NCBI GenBank assembly: GCA_035222895.1
Contig: JAVYIG010000866.1
Span: 186,001 to 250,000 of the forward strand
Reading direction: 5' to 3'
Length of the DNA stretch: 64,000 nt
From: Strongylocentrotus droebachiensis
Lineage: Eukaryota; Echinodermata; Echinoidea; Camarodonta; Strongylocentrotidae
Positions 35,553 to 47,697 of the stretch are shown in pieces (the first letter of the stretch is position 1; each line of letters starts with the position of its first letter). Made by a program: the position numbers and the translations under genes. The notes under the pieces are model-generated. The model made no database searches and was not told where the DNA came from. It saw nothing but the letters and a program-made list of their open reading frames with translations.

Positions 35553-37404
35553 TGTAGGGTGCGGATGACTGGAGTGATGTGGTCGTGCTTTCTAGTGCGA
35601 GTGATAGACGTGCAGCGGTGTTCTGTATGTGCTGAAGTGGGGCCAGTTGAGAAGCAGGTAGGTTGATTAATAATGAATTACAATAGTCTAAATGGGAAGT
35701 TATTAATGCATTAACTAGTCGTTCAGTAGAGCTGCGATCAAGGTATTTCCGGATTTTTCCAATCCCAAAAACACCGAAGCTAGCTGCCCGACACACCTTT
35801 CGGATGTGCTCTCTTAAGTCTAACGAGTTATCAACGATAACACCCAGATCTCTTGCAGAATTGGTCGCAGTGATAACAGCTCCGTCTATGTGAAGGCTAA
35901 CAGACTCTTTCCGTTTCCTAAATTGTGATGTTATGTGGATGAGCTCAGTCTTGTTTGCATTGAGCATCATGTTATTGTTACAAGCCCAAGACTTTACATC
36001 TGTCACGCAGTCTTCCAAAGACGAGATGCAATCAGTCAGGTCATTGCGTTGCATAACGATGTACAACTGGGTGCCATCAGCATATAACATGTGGCTTATA
36101 CCTTTGTGGGCTGCGATGACGTCACTCACAGGACCAGTATATAGAACAAAATCCAAAGGTCCCATTCCTGAGCCCTCCGGTACCCCCCAAGTTAGAGGGA
36201 ATTCATCTGATTTGGCTTCGTTTACGATTACAATTTGCTTCCGGTTCTCGAGGTATGACTTGAGCCACTTTAGAGCAGAACCTTCTATGCCGTATGTGTG
36301 ACTGAAGCGTTGAATCAGCATGTCATGGTTGATGGTATCAAAGGCTGCTGAATAATCAAGCAGCACCAGAATGGCCTCCTGTCCTTTATCTAACGCTAGC
36401 AAGATGTCATTGTAAACCCTAAGGAGAGCAGTTTCTGTGGAATGACCCTCGCGATATGCCGACTGCATAGGAGGAAAGAGCTGAAACTCCTGAAGGTAAG
36501 CCCTTAGTTGATTGGCAACAATCCGTTCTAAGACTTTTGAAAGGAACATCAGGTTGGCAATCGGCCGATAGTTTGCCATGTTTTCTACGTCTAACTTAGG
36601 TTTTTTCAAGATTGGGATGACATGTGAAGTCTTGAATGAGGAAGGAACGATCCCAGAAGAAAGTGAAAGGTTCACAAGTTTAGTGAAGAAAGAGATAAGA
36701 ACATCAATACCTTTCTTGATGAGCCAGGTGGGGGCAGGATCTAGTCGACACGATTTAGATGGGCTTTCCTTGATAACATTGAGAACATCATCCTCGGATA
36801 TCGGGTGAAATTCAGAGAAAGTAGGATGAATAGTCTCTTGTTGCATAGCCTCATATACAGTTTGACGGCCGTCTAACTCATCAGCTATTGTTAGGATCTT
36901 GTTCTGGAAGAAAGATCCGAAGTCGTTGGCCAACTGTTTATCCGATTCGTGGCTCGGCAGACTTTGTTCATATGATGGGGGAGATGTTAACTTTTGCAGC
37001 CACTGAAAGAGTCCCTTGCTGTCAAGTTTCTCAATCTCCTCCCGCAGGTAACTGGACTTGGAGTCGGAAAGAATATCATTATATAACCAACACTTTTCAC
37101 GATAGATTTCCCTGTTGATTGAGTTCCCGTTTCTTGACAAACGACGCTGAGCTCGACGTTTTTCGCGTTTCGCCTCCCGGACATCTTCGTTGTACCATGG
37201 GGCGTTTGGTCGAACAGAAATGAGTACAGTCTTTTCCGGGGCGTGGTTGTCCAAAAGATCGTCCAAAAGATCTTCCATAACGTGATTGTACTGCTCAGCA
37301 AGCTCAGATGGGCAAGTAACATCAGGAAGTTCTCTAAGAGAACTTCTTACATCAGCGATGAGGTGTTCTACATCTATGTCCTTCAGCTTGCGACACTTTA
37401 TCAA
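35542..37404 (-). pseudogene. LINE reverse transcriptase, mutated active site
   Basis: 620 codons with the RT order: LDPAPTWLIKKG, VIPILKKPKLD, NYRPIANLMFLSKVLERIV, SAYREGHSTETALL, VLLDYSAAFDTINHD, then WGVPEGSGMGPLDFVLYT. The catalytic box reads YADG instead of YADD, losing one metal-binding aspartate, and the GSVLGPLLF-type segment is altered. With the frameshifts at both ends, the element cannot be active. Confidence 0.85.
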
Positions 37405-38146
37405 TTTCTTGGTTGAAGGGGGGGGCGAGTAAAGTTCATGGTGCAGACTATTGCATTGTGATCTGACGGTAGTCCGGAAATGCAGGATGTGTCAAGAAGT
37501 GGATGTTTATCCTTAAGTGTAATGACAAGATCTAGCGTATGCCCTGCCTGATGAGTGGGTGCAGTGACGTGTTGAGCAAGTCCTACCGAATATAATACAT
37601 CAGAAAAGACCTTTGCTTTTTTATTCTCAGCATTGTCAACTTGGATGTTAAAATCTCCGATCAATAAAAGATGATGGCAGTCGACTGTCACTGATTCAAG
37701 CAACGAACGAAAGTCACGGACAAAGCCTTCAAAGGTATATTTGCTTTTTGCAGACGGGGGTGGTCGATAGATAGCACACATTCTGAATACTACTGATGGA
37801 GAGGTTCGAATTGAGAGGTCCATGAGTTCAAAAATGTTACGAAATCATGAGCATCATTCGTAGTGATCTTCAGACCTGCGCGGTAAATGACACATAATAT
37901 ACCACCACCACGCGACTGCCGATGGACATGTAGGACTTGGTAGTTTGGTAATGTGGTGGATATATCAGCTATGATATGATTGTCGCGGAAATCTCCTCTG
38001 AGCCATGACTCGGTCACAATCAACATATCAAGGTCACTATCGAGAATTAGGTCACAAATCGCAATCGTTTTATTGTTCATCGATCGTGCATTCCAATGGC
38101 CTATCTTAACATACGGATATCGACTCTGGTGATCCTTGCTGAGCAC
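37401..38146 (-). pseudogene. LINE endonuclease domain in two frames
   Basis: The upstream part (37790-38146) begins with YVKIGHWNARSMNNK and includes LDMLIVTESWLRGDF. The downstream part (37401-37823) has RPPPSAKSKYTFEGF, LLLIGDFNIQVDNAENK and ISGLPSDHNAIVC. These correspond to the NAR, ExW, GDFN and SDH motifs of APE-type LINE endonucleases. One frameshift near 37800 separates them. Confidence 0.8.
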
Positions 38147-38205
38147 TATTTTTTTTTTTGGCTCATGAAAATTTGAAAAACGCGCCGGCCGAAAAGTCGC
38201 TCAGT

Positions 38206-38418
38206 GGGGGGGGGGGGGGGGGGGGGGGGGGGGTAATGAGCACATTCTTTTATTTGGGTCCTCGATTTTTTTTTCATTTGCACCCCCCCTTTGAGCGCCA
38301 GGGGGGGGGGGCCCAACCCCCCAAAAAGGTAAAAATCACGTGATTTTACATAATTCTTTTTCTCAAGGGGGAGGGGGGGGGGGGGGGCCCTGGCCCCCCC
38401 CCCTAGATCCGCCACTGG
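38206..38418 (-). mobile_element. hAT-like element end with poly-G runs
   Basis: Read on the minus strand from 38418 the segment begins CAGTGGCGGATCTAGGGGGG, a hAT-type terminus. It contains several G/C runs, including 28 G at 38206-38233. The partner terminus was not found; the LINE abuts its other side. Confidence 0.45.
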
Positions 38419-38592
38419 GAATGACTTTTAACCCCAAAGTCATAGTACTGTGATTTGAGAGAAAGGGTTTTAGTTCAAACACAATAGCATGCCCCTTCTC
38501 TGTTCCAGAGAGAGCATTGCTTGACCGCACAGCTTGAAAGGTCAGCTTAGCTAGTGTACAGGCTGAATAGCTATGTGTAGTATCCATATAAG

Positions 38593-40101
38593 CAGAGGCG
38601 GCCCTCCCGGGGGGGGGGGGGGGCACAGTGCCCCCCCCCCACTTTTTCAGATACCCCAAAAGTGCCCCTTTTTACATAGGAAAAGTGCCCCTTTTAATTT
38701 GTAAGAAGTGCCCCTTTTATATAGGAAAAGTGCCCCTTTTACTTTGACAAGTGCCCCTATTACTTAGTAAACGTGCCCCTTCCCCCTTTTTACCTCTGAC
38801 GAGTGCCCTTTTTATTTTTGACACGTGCCCCTTTTCCTTCGACATGTTCCCATTTTCCTTAGCAATAAGTGTCCTTTTTCCATTCTCATAAATCTTGAAA
38901 TTATCTTGAATAAGTGCCATTTTTAATCTCTAGTAAGTGCCTCTTTTCAGGTACGAGACGTGCTCCTTTTCACTTTTGATAAATGCCCCCTTCACCTCTG
39001 ATAATTGCCCTATTCAAAACTGAGAGGTGCTCCTTTTACTTTGACAACTGCCCCTTTCTTCCTTTGTAAGAAGTGCCCCTTCTCCTTTTAATAACTACCC
39101 CTTTTTTAAAACTCGGCTGAGCACACCTTTCATTTTAATATGTGCCCCTTTTATTTTCTTATAAGTGCCCCTTTTCCTTATGATAAGTGCCCCCATTAAA
39201 AAGAGAGAGCTCCTTTCCCTTCTCATAACTACCCCTTTCCCTTTCTAATAAGTGCCCCCTTCTCATTCAACAAATGCACATTTTCCTTTATTATAAGTAC
39301 CCCTTTTACATTTTCATAAGTGCCCCTTTTCATATCTGGTCAGTGTCCCTTTTCACCTCTGATAATTCCCCTTTTAATAATGATACGTGCCCCTTTTACT
39401 TATAAATGTCTCTATCAAAATATGATGGGTGCCCCTTTTCCGTCAACAAATGCTTATTTCCCATTTTCGTAAACGCCTCTTTTTCATCACTGGTGAGTGC
39501 CTCTTTTCAGGTGAAAAAATGCCTCATTTTCACCTCTTATAATTATCCTTTGTACTTTGACACGTGCTCCTTTTCTATTCTAATAAGTGTCTTAATACCC
39601 TTTCGATAATTGCCCCCTTTTCATGTAATCATTAAACGTGCCCCTTATTTAAAGCGACTAAGAGCAATTTCCCCCAAAGTTCACTCGCTGCGCTCGCTCG
39701 CATTTAAAGATGATATAATTATGTTACTTATCAAATGTTTTTTCAGTCTTCCGTTATGAGAATGTGCTTATAACCCCATCACGATTGGCTTTTTTCCTAT
39801 TAATAAGATGTAATTTTTCGCACTGCGACCTCACAGATCTTTAAAATTTTTCTCGCCCGCTTCGCTCGCTCGTTAATGCATATTCAGACATCACACCCAA
39901 CTGTACATTATGATGCTTAAGCGATATCTTGTATGATGTATGAAGAGAAACAAATAATGAAATCATCCCTGATAATGTAATCACAATGTAGGGGTATATA
40001 CCAATGTCTAACAAATTGTATATTTTCGCTTTGAGATTTCCCAATGTAGGTGCCCTTTTTTGTTGGTGCCCCCCACTTTGGAATTCGCTCGGCCGCCCCT
40101 G
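38593..40101. mobile_element. hAT-like non-autonomous element carrying a minisatellite
   Basis: A 1509-base element with imperfect inverted ends CAGAGGCGGCC / GGCCGCCCCTG and imperfect 8-base flanks CATATAAG / CACAAAAG (6 of 8 match). The CAGNGGCGG terminus and 8-base duplication are hAT features. Most of the interior (38640-39650) is a degenerate array of roughly 20-28-base units around AAGTGCCCCTTTT. No transposase is encoded. Confidence 0.65.
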
Positions 40102-40753
40102 CACAAAAGAAGCTGCAGAAATCTGACACAAAATAGTCAAGTAAATCATCCAAGAAATGGAGACAAATCTCGAATTCTCCATGTTTCTCATGTGCAGTGT
40201 TGGTCCATGAAACATTACGAATCCATAGGTATAAAACTTATGCAACAAAATTAACAATTTCGAGCGAAAAAAAAGAGAAAAAATGAGATCCTGTGAGGGC
40301 GACCGCAAGGCGCTGCACAGCGCTTTCATATAATTAACTTTTAAAGCAAGACAAAGAGAAAAAGAGAGAGAGAGAGAGAAAGAGATAGAGGGGAGAGAGA
40401 GAGAGAGAGAGGGGGGAGAGATACAAATAAAAAGGGAAATGAAAGTGTTATATTCGTCTATTTACTATGCACATGTAGAATAAGTATAATGTGACTATTC
40501 GCAAACTCTAAGTACTTTTTTTTAAAGCAACATAATATACTCGCTATATAATTTTTACAACAAACTTTTGTTCTATTCACATAATTTTTTTCCTTGTCAA
40601 TATAGCCAAACGAATATGAGAGTGCTCGTGACTTATGTTTACAAAGATTATTTGTTTAAGTGTGAAAATAAAGTTACCCCATATGTTGAATTTGAAGAAA
40701 GCACAAATATTTCGAAACAAATTGTTTCCAATTGAAATCGTGTTTGGGTATAC

Positions 40754-40918
40754 CTTTGATTTTGATGCCTCCGTGGCCATCGTCGAGTAGAACTCATCAC
40801 TCAGCCTTACACAGTCCAGAGTCAGTGATCGAAGATTTGGCATAGAGCAGAGACCTCTCGCGTATTGAGAGGATGCAGCAGAACCCAGAACCGCGGTCCC
40901 ATGCATTAGCTCCTCAAT
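40754..40918 (-). CDS. NLR gene, duplicated LRR exon (array copy 3)
   Basis: 165 bases, phase 0-0. The exon encodes IEELMHGTAVLGSAASSQYA...RSLTLDCVRLSDEFYSTMATEASKSK. Acceptor ends in GTACATCACCAG; donor GTATACCC. The unit carries a long AG microsatellite (about 40360-40430) downstream on the minus strand, as the other units do. Confidence 0.85.
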
Positions 40919-41608
40919 CTGGTGATGTACCAGGACAGGTTGAAAAGAGTGAATAGTATTGTGGAGTATAGACGACATGTTTGTTTTTAAATATTCTTAC
41001 TGTAATTAAGTAACATCTTTATTCTCTACTTATGATTTTTAAGCAAGAGAAAAAGAGAAAAAGAGGAAGAAAGAGAAATAGAAGGGGGACAGAAACAGAG
41101 ATATTGACAGAAAGAGATAGAGAGAAAAAGGCCCAAAGGGAAATGGGTGGGTAAGAGAAATGAAAGGTGAGATGAAAAAAAAAAAATGTCATGAATTGTA
41201 GATAGATGAAAAAAAAGACCGTGTCTTTTCAAATAAAATCAAAGTGTTATGTCCGTGTATTTACTATAAACATGTTGATATATTTTCCGGCGACTTTTGG
41301 CGAATTACAGATATTTTCTTTTTTAATGCAACATACAATTTATAGGAAAAGTTATTTTATACACGCTTTTTGATTAATCTATATCATTTTTACACCAAAG
41401 TTCGTTATTTTCACATGATTTATTTCCTTGTCAGTATTATGGCAAAATAATTCATTTTATTGATATGAGCGTGCTAGTGGCTAATGAAATAAATGATTTC
41501 TTTCAACAAAGTGTGACAAAACAGTCATCCCATAATATGTATGGTTTGAAGAATGTAAAACATATTTTGAAACAAATCGTTTCCAATTGAAATCGTGTTT
41601 GGATATAC

Positions 41609-41773
41609 CTTTGATTTTGACGCCTCATCGGCCATCGTCGAGTAGAACTCATCACTCAGATCTACAAAGTCCAGTTTCAGTGATCGAAAATTTGGCATAG
41701 AGCAGAGACCTCTCGCGTAATGAGAGGATGCAGCAGAACCTAGATATGCGCCTATTTGATGTAGCTCCTCAAC
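41609..41773 (-). CDS. NLR gene, duplicated LRR exon (array copy 2)
   Basis: 165 bases, phase 0-0. The exon encodes VEELHQIGAYLGSAASSHYA...RSLKLDFVDLSDEFYSTMADEASKSK. Acceptor ends in CCCATCACCAG; donor GTATATCC. It has NFRSL where the others have NLRSL. Confidence 0.85.
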
Positions 41774-41845
41774 CTGGTGATGGGATAGGACAGGTTGAAT
41801 AGAGTGAATAGTATTGTGGACTATAGATGACATGTCCGATTTCAA

Positions 41846-43800
41846 TATATTTGTTTGTTTGTTATATTTATTCACCATGTAAAATAAATGTTTACAGATA
41901 ACAAAATACAGTGGGTTACATTGAGATATAATACATAGTAGGAACAATGCATACACAATTTTTTTTTGAAGCGCAACGTCCCTAAGATAAAATAGTTGAT
42001 ACTTATTAGGTAAAGATAGAACATGGCTTAAAATAAGACATTCTGTCGTTACAACATAAAAAAAATCAAAAAAATCATGCCCCTTAACGTATTTGAATAA
42101 CAAGCAAAAACAAGGAAATACACAATTCCTCTTCTTGACATAACTAGCACTATACAAAATGAACCTCAAAAGTTAAGAAGCATATTTTTGAGAGAAATAA
42201 TTCCTTCATTTTCTTTTTAAATAATACAAGGTTGTTACAAGCTCGTATTTCAGACGGCAAAGCGTTCTAAATGTCAGGACCTATATATCTAATCGATCTT
42301 TGGGCTAAAGCATTCCTTCGCGTAAACAAGTGGAAATCAGAAGAATGTCTGGTTGGGTATAGTTGTGAATGTCTCTTTTTAGAGTAAAATCGTTACAAAA
42401 TAATAAAGGCAGTTCTTCTTTTATTAAGTCGGTACATGAACACTGCAATTTGCATAAAATGAATATCAGTAACTTTCAAAGTTTTCAATTTGAAAAAATA
42501 ATGGGTCAGTGTGATCAAAGTACCCAGAGCCACAACAAAGTCTCATGGCTCATCAGTATTTAATCTATTGATGGCCCATACAATGTTACAGTAGGAAATA
42601 CGTGAATGAATGAAGGAATGGTAAATAATGAGCAAAATACTAAGTGGAACAAAAGGCTTTAACTTGTACATAACACCAATATAACGAGACAAAACTCGAG
42701 AAAGATCACGTACGTGTTCATGCCAAGACAGGCACTCATCAAAATAAATGCCTAGGAATTCGGTGATTTTCTTTTGTTGAATGGAGATGCTATCTATCTT
42801 GAATGGAACATTAGTTTGTTCAGTATGAGCACGAGTTAAGTGGATGAAGTTAGTTATACCCAAATTCAACGATAATTTTTTGCATTTAAACCAGTTAGAT
42901 AGTTTTGGCAATTCAGTATTTAGTGTTTGAACAAGACTATCTAGGTTGGAATGAGAGCAACAAATATTAGCGTCATCAGCAAATAGTATATACTGTAATA
43001 AGTAAGAGACATTAGAGATATCATTAACATAAATTTTTAAAAAGAAGCGACCTAAAATAGAGCCCTGGGGCACACCATACGTAACTGATGACATGGTCGA
43101 TTAAGCATTATTAAATATTGTATATTGACTTCTACAAGGAAGGTAACTACGAAACCAATTTAAAGGTACACCACGTATCCTGTAATGTTAAAGCTTGTGT
43201 AGAAGTATGTCATGATCGAGGGTATCAAAAAAAATGCCTTACTTAAATCCATGAAACTCCTATAACATGGTCGTGTCTGGCTAAAGCAGATGATACCCTA
43301 TCATATAATTTTATAATAGCAAATTCCGTTGAATGACATTTCCTGAATCTATACTGATCATTATTAAGTAAATTATTGCCAGTCAAAAATGTATATAGTC
43401 CATCATAAACGAGTCGTTCTAATATTTTAGAAAAACATGAAAGTATTGAGATAGGCCGATAATTACTGAATGAACTAGCATCGTCCTTCTTATAGATGGG
43501 TATTAATTTCGAAATGTTCATCATTGAGGGAAAACTACCAGAGTACAATGACAGGTTAATTATATAAACGAGGGGCTTAATTATACTTCCAATTTTTTTT
43601 AGCAAATGTGTATTCATCTCATCTTGTCCAGTTGAATGGCTGGACTTGAGCGATGCAACAATCCTCATTACCTCAACTGGATTTGAAGGGTTAAAGAAAA
43701 TACTATTAACAGAAGAATCAAAAAGAGAATCACGAAAACTATTGCTACACCCTTTGATTTTATTGTCATTGTCTATTGTCATTAACGTTACATTATCAAC
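41846..43800 (-). mobile_element. LINE fragment (CR1/L2-like RT), 5' truncated
   Basis: Reverse-transcriptase remnants in two frames. 43243-43782 has NYRPISILSCFSKILERLVY and a FRKCHSTEFAIIKLYD block. 42543-43094 has YGVPQGSILG, an intact-looking FADDAN catalytic box, and a C-terminal HSRISYCNIVWA block. About 150 bases between them are frame-broken. The 3' UTR (41846-42540) ends in a TTTG/ACAA-type repeat. It was inserted in an NLR intron in the gene's orientation. Confidence 0.8.
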
Positions 43801-44149
43801 CTCTACTTTAGGTCATTTTAGACCTATTTAGGTCTAAAGGTATTAGGTAGTAAGGTCCGCCGTGAATCCGATGACTTTTACAAGCCGATCGCCTGTCTGA
43901 TTATCGAGATATTTAAGATTGGAAATCGAAATTTCAAAAACCGTTTTCCCAACGGTTTTTATAACAATCCAGTCTATTGGGGGACATAGGTCACTCAAAG
44001 ATGTTTACTTTTTTGAGGCACTTCATGATCATTTCGAATCGCAATTTAGTTTAGGGCTTCAAAATAACACCATATCACAGACACTGACACTGATAACACG
44101 TAGGGCCACACATCTCAGATTTAACATTGTTAAACGATTTAAGCAAAAT

Positions 44150-44450
44150 AAAAGTGTTAAAGGGGGAGTTGAGTTTTGGTATAGAGGGCGCTACACAAAA
44201 AAAAATTCGTTAGATAATGAAAAACTGAGTGTCAAATTTAAAAAAGCATACAATTTAAATCATCTTTAATTAATCAAAATCGGTTCAGAGACGGCTGAAT
44301 TATCCATAAATATAAATGTTTCTAATGTTGTGGGGCCCCACAAATATTCTATTATTTTGAACCAGCCGTTGAAAAAACGAGATAGCGCCTTTGCCTTTTT
44401 CAATCCAGCCAATGCAAATGTTGGCTTTTTGCTGGCTTTTTCGTGTTGGT
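44150..44450 (-). repeat. Dispersed repeat next to LINE fragment, copy 2
   Basis: Minus-strand counterpart of 20490-20800, again lying 5' of a LINE reverse-transcriptase remnant. The plus-strand frame at 43919-44269 runs through it without a known domain. Confidence 0.6.
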
Positions 44451-45192
44451 TATGATACGCACGACCAGTCGGCCCGTGTATTGTTAATAGGGACGTTTAG
44501 ATTTGCACGAAGACAATGTGGATTGCTACGGTCGACGTCGTTTTAATGCACTGCCTTGAATGGACGTCACACGTATCAGTCCACGCACATCTAAAAGTCG
44601 CTATTAGGTGGTAGTTAATCGACAGACCATCGACAGACCACCTATTGATTTCGTCAGAGTTTTCTTTCTTTTAGATTTGCACAACGAGAACGTGGACTGC
44701 TATGTGTGACATCCTTCTAAGGCTATGTGACGTCCCTTTAAGGCCTTAAAAGGACGAACAAATGTCATGAATTATAGATAGTTGGAAAAAAGAGACCGTG
44801 TCTTTTCAAATAAAATAAAAGTGTTATGTCCGTGTATTTACTATAAACATGTTGATTAATTTTCCTTCGACTAAGTTGGCAAACTAATTTTTTTTGTTTT
44901 GTTGATGCAACATACTATTTATAGGATTAGTTATTTTATACACGCTTTTTGATTAATCTAAATTATTTTTATACCGAAGTTCGTTATGTTCACATGATTT
45001 ATTTCCTTGTCAGTATTATGGCCAAATAATTCATTTTATTGATATGAGCGTGCTAGTGGCTAATGAAATAAATGATTTCTTTCAACAAAGTGTGACAAAA
45101 CAGTCATCCCATAATATGTATGGTTTAAATTGAAGAATGTAAAACATATTTCGAAACAAATCGTTTCCAATTGAAATCGTGTTTGGGTATAC

Positions 45193-45357
45193 CTTTGATT
45201 TTGATGCCTCATCGGCCATCGTCGAGTAGAACTCATCACTCAGACCCACACCGTCCAGATTCAGTGATCGAAGATTTGGCATAGAGCAGAGACCTCTCGC
45301 GTAATGAGAGGATGCAGCAGAACCCAGATCTGCGCCCGTGTGCTGAAGATCCTCTAT
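45193..45357 (-). CDS. NLR gene, duplicated LRR exon (array copy 1)
   Basis: 165 bases, phase 0-0. The exon encodes IEDLQHTGADLGSAASSHYA...RSLNLDGVGLSDEFYSTMADEASKSK. Acceptor ends in CCCATCACCAG; donor GTATACCC. It is the array member nearest the NACHT exon and closest to the 198-bp exon at 48656-48853. Confidence 0.85.
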
Positions 45358-45479
45358 CTGGTGATGGGACAGGACAGGTTGAAAGAGTGAATAGTATCGT
45401 CGACGACATGTCCAACTTTATTATTTTCAGCGTCATTAATGTAACATCATCAAGCTCTTAATAGACTTTTAAAGCAAGA

Positions 45480-47410
45480 GAAAAAGAAAGGGAGAGAAAG
45501 AGAGAGAGAGAGAGAAAAAAAGGGAAATGGGTGTGTGTCAAGAGCAAAGAAAGACGAGAACAAAACAAACAACTGAGATAAAAACATACATTTTTTATAA
45601 AGGGAAACCTCTTTGTTTATGCAGAATAAAATTGTATATCTCTCCCTCTACAGTGTACTTGATATATCTCATTCAGACGATTGACAAAACATAAATAATG
45701 TTTAAACAAAAATTGAAGTATTATTCATAGGATACGTGCCTTTAAAACGCGTTGTTATATCAATCTAATTCATTGTGGCATTCGGGAAAGAGAGAGAGAG
45801 AGAGAGTAGCTGTTTAAGAAGAATACAAATGTTATATCTTTATATTTACAGTGTAAATATCTCCTTGAGACTATTGAAAAATTATATAAGACTTCTAAAA
45901 TCAAAATGCGAAATTCTATTTATGGGAAAGGTGCTTTAAAAATCTGCATATGATTGGATATCATGATGAGATTGATTAAATTTGTGAGAATACTCACACT
46001 TCCGTAATAGGGGGCTGCACCTCTCCCCCTTGCCCTCTTTACATACGCTGATGCGAAGAGGCTACTTAATAATATGCCTTTCTACTCGAAGGATGGGTCT
46101 CTTGTAGACACTAGCGTACTGGTGAGGGGGGGGGGGGGTGGTGCCTCTGCCTCTGTACAATGATATACATGTATAGCATTTTTAAGCGGGGAGAGGTGTA
46201 TTCCCCCGAACTCGGAATAATTATCTACCTGATAAGTTAACGCTGATTATCACCATCAGAGACGAAGGAAGGTGTGAATATTGAGCTTAGACTTTGATTA
46301 ATTGCCTGTGTGTCCAAAAGTGTCCTTAATGCAAAGTTCCAAATTAGAAAACGTAAAATAAGGTATATATTTCATTAAAGGAGAGGGGGTTGCTATGATG
46401 CAAATCTGGTCCACAGTGACACGCAAAGTCTCCTCTTTTCTGCGAGGGGCTAGATAGATAGTCTATTATAATTTGTTAGTAACTCTCCTCTCATACATCT
46501 TCTGAGTCTTTGCTTTTAATTATCAACATTTCCTCAACAGAAAACGGGATATCCTCTCATATACTCGTGTATTACACCAAGCCGCTTATACTACAGGCTT
46601 ATATAATATCGTTATTTTTTCTTTCGAAACGAAGAAAAGATGGGTGAAATATTACTGCAAAAATATGCGGCAATTCCTAATAGACTACGGGAAGCTTTTG
46701 TAAGTGGTCTCCTTACCCATAAATCAAAAGAAATTTGTATTAGCATTATTGTTTAGTAAATAATAATTTAAAGTTATACAAGACAATGTAACACACCATT
46801 CAGATTCTGAGGTCATCCAGAATGCAAAGTTTCACTTTTGCAAAAAGGAAAATCTTCTCTCTCAGTCGATACGCCTTCTCGGATAATAATTTCATCTTTA
46901 ACAAAATGTAAGCCGTTGGTCTACATAACTACATAATTAGAGAGGACAGAGTCTCCATCCCCGAAATTGGAAGGTCGCTCAAAGTAAAAGATATTTAACT
47001 GCTACCTATCCAACATGAATGGAGAAAAAAGGTGCATATTAAACCCAGACCTACTATACAATATGTGGTTCAAATTGTCCATAGTACAAAACGTAATTTT
47101 GTACTTTACGTTATTTACCCATGGAGTTACTAATCTATAAAATGTTTATGAAATAGAATAGCTGCATAGACTTGTTATTTCGGGAAAGGGCGGATGTAAC
47201 CCCCCCCCCCCCCCCCTCCGCCTTCATGGATTGACACCGGAGCCATTTCTGGATAGGCTCCCTCAACATGTTTGGTTAATACGCCACTGAGCGTGTGTGT
47301 GTATCAACAATAGCGACATGAGAATTGTAAAAGTGTGGGAGAGCACTGGCGCAAAGAAAAAGCGTCAAGGGAAATGTCTTCCCATCCCGAGTGGAAAATG
47401 TCCTGCGAAC
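45480..47410. other. Intronic DNA with AG tracts
   Basis: NLR intron. AG microsatellites near 45480-45525 and 45787-45806 and phrases resembling the exon-array introns suggest decayed exon-less units to about 46000. The rest holds C/G runs (46123-46140, 47201-47216) and no exon. Confidence 0.45.
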
Positions 47411-47697
47411 CAGGGGCGGATCTAGCTTTTTGTTGAAGGGGTGGGGGGTTTGACCCATTTTTTTTTTGGGGGGTGCTATTTTGAACCCCCTGTGGAGCAT
47501 CGTCCACGAGCCGCGTAGCTGCGAGGCGATTTTTTGTTGTTGCTATTTTGTACCCCCGTAAGAGTTTTCCTGGCATCTACTAACACAATGGAGACCATAA
47601 AAAAGTCTGGACACATGATGGCGTTTTCTATGCACATCACATTTTCACTTGGTAGCCCAACCCCCCCCCCCCCCCCGCCCCCGTAGACCCGTCCCTG
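47411..47697. mobile_element. Small hAT-like MITE
   Basis: 287 bases with imperfect inverted ends CAGGGGCGGATCTAGC and, read from the right, CAGGGACGGGTCTACG. Poly-G/C runs lie just inside the ends. Flanking bases do not match, so it is old or mis-bounded. Confidence 0.5.

Larger units (their letters stand above)
34866..38146 (-). mobile_element. CR1/L2-like LINE, near full length, inactive
   Basis: Non-LTR retrotransposon with an apurinic endonuclease-like domain (37401-38146), reverse transcriptase (35542-37404) and a C-terminal tail (35238-35552), in three frames. The 3' UTR (34866-35237) ends in an A/T-rich AAAT-type repeat. It interrupts the duplicated LRR unit: the intron phrase CATAAACCTCTAATT before it resumes as AATTAACTTTTAAAGCAAGA at 40330. 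It runs in the same direction as the NLR gene. Confidence 0.85.

Noticed and set aside
39841-40329. 162-residue minus-strand frame with hydrophobic stretches
   Set aside because: It straddles the right end of the hAT-like element and its flank; no recognisable domain.
43919-44269. 116-residue plus-strand frame
   Set aside because: Overlaps the dispersed repeat at 44150-44450 and is antisense to the LINE; no domain.
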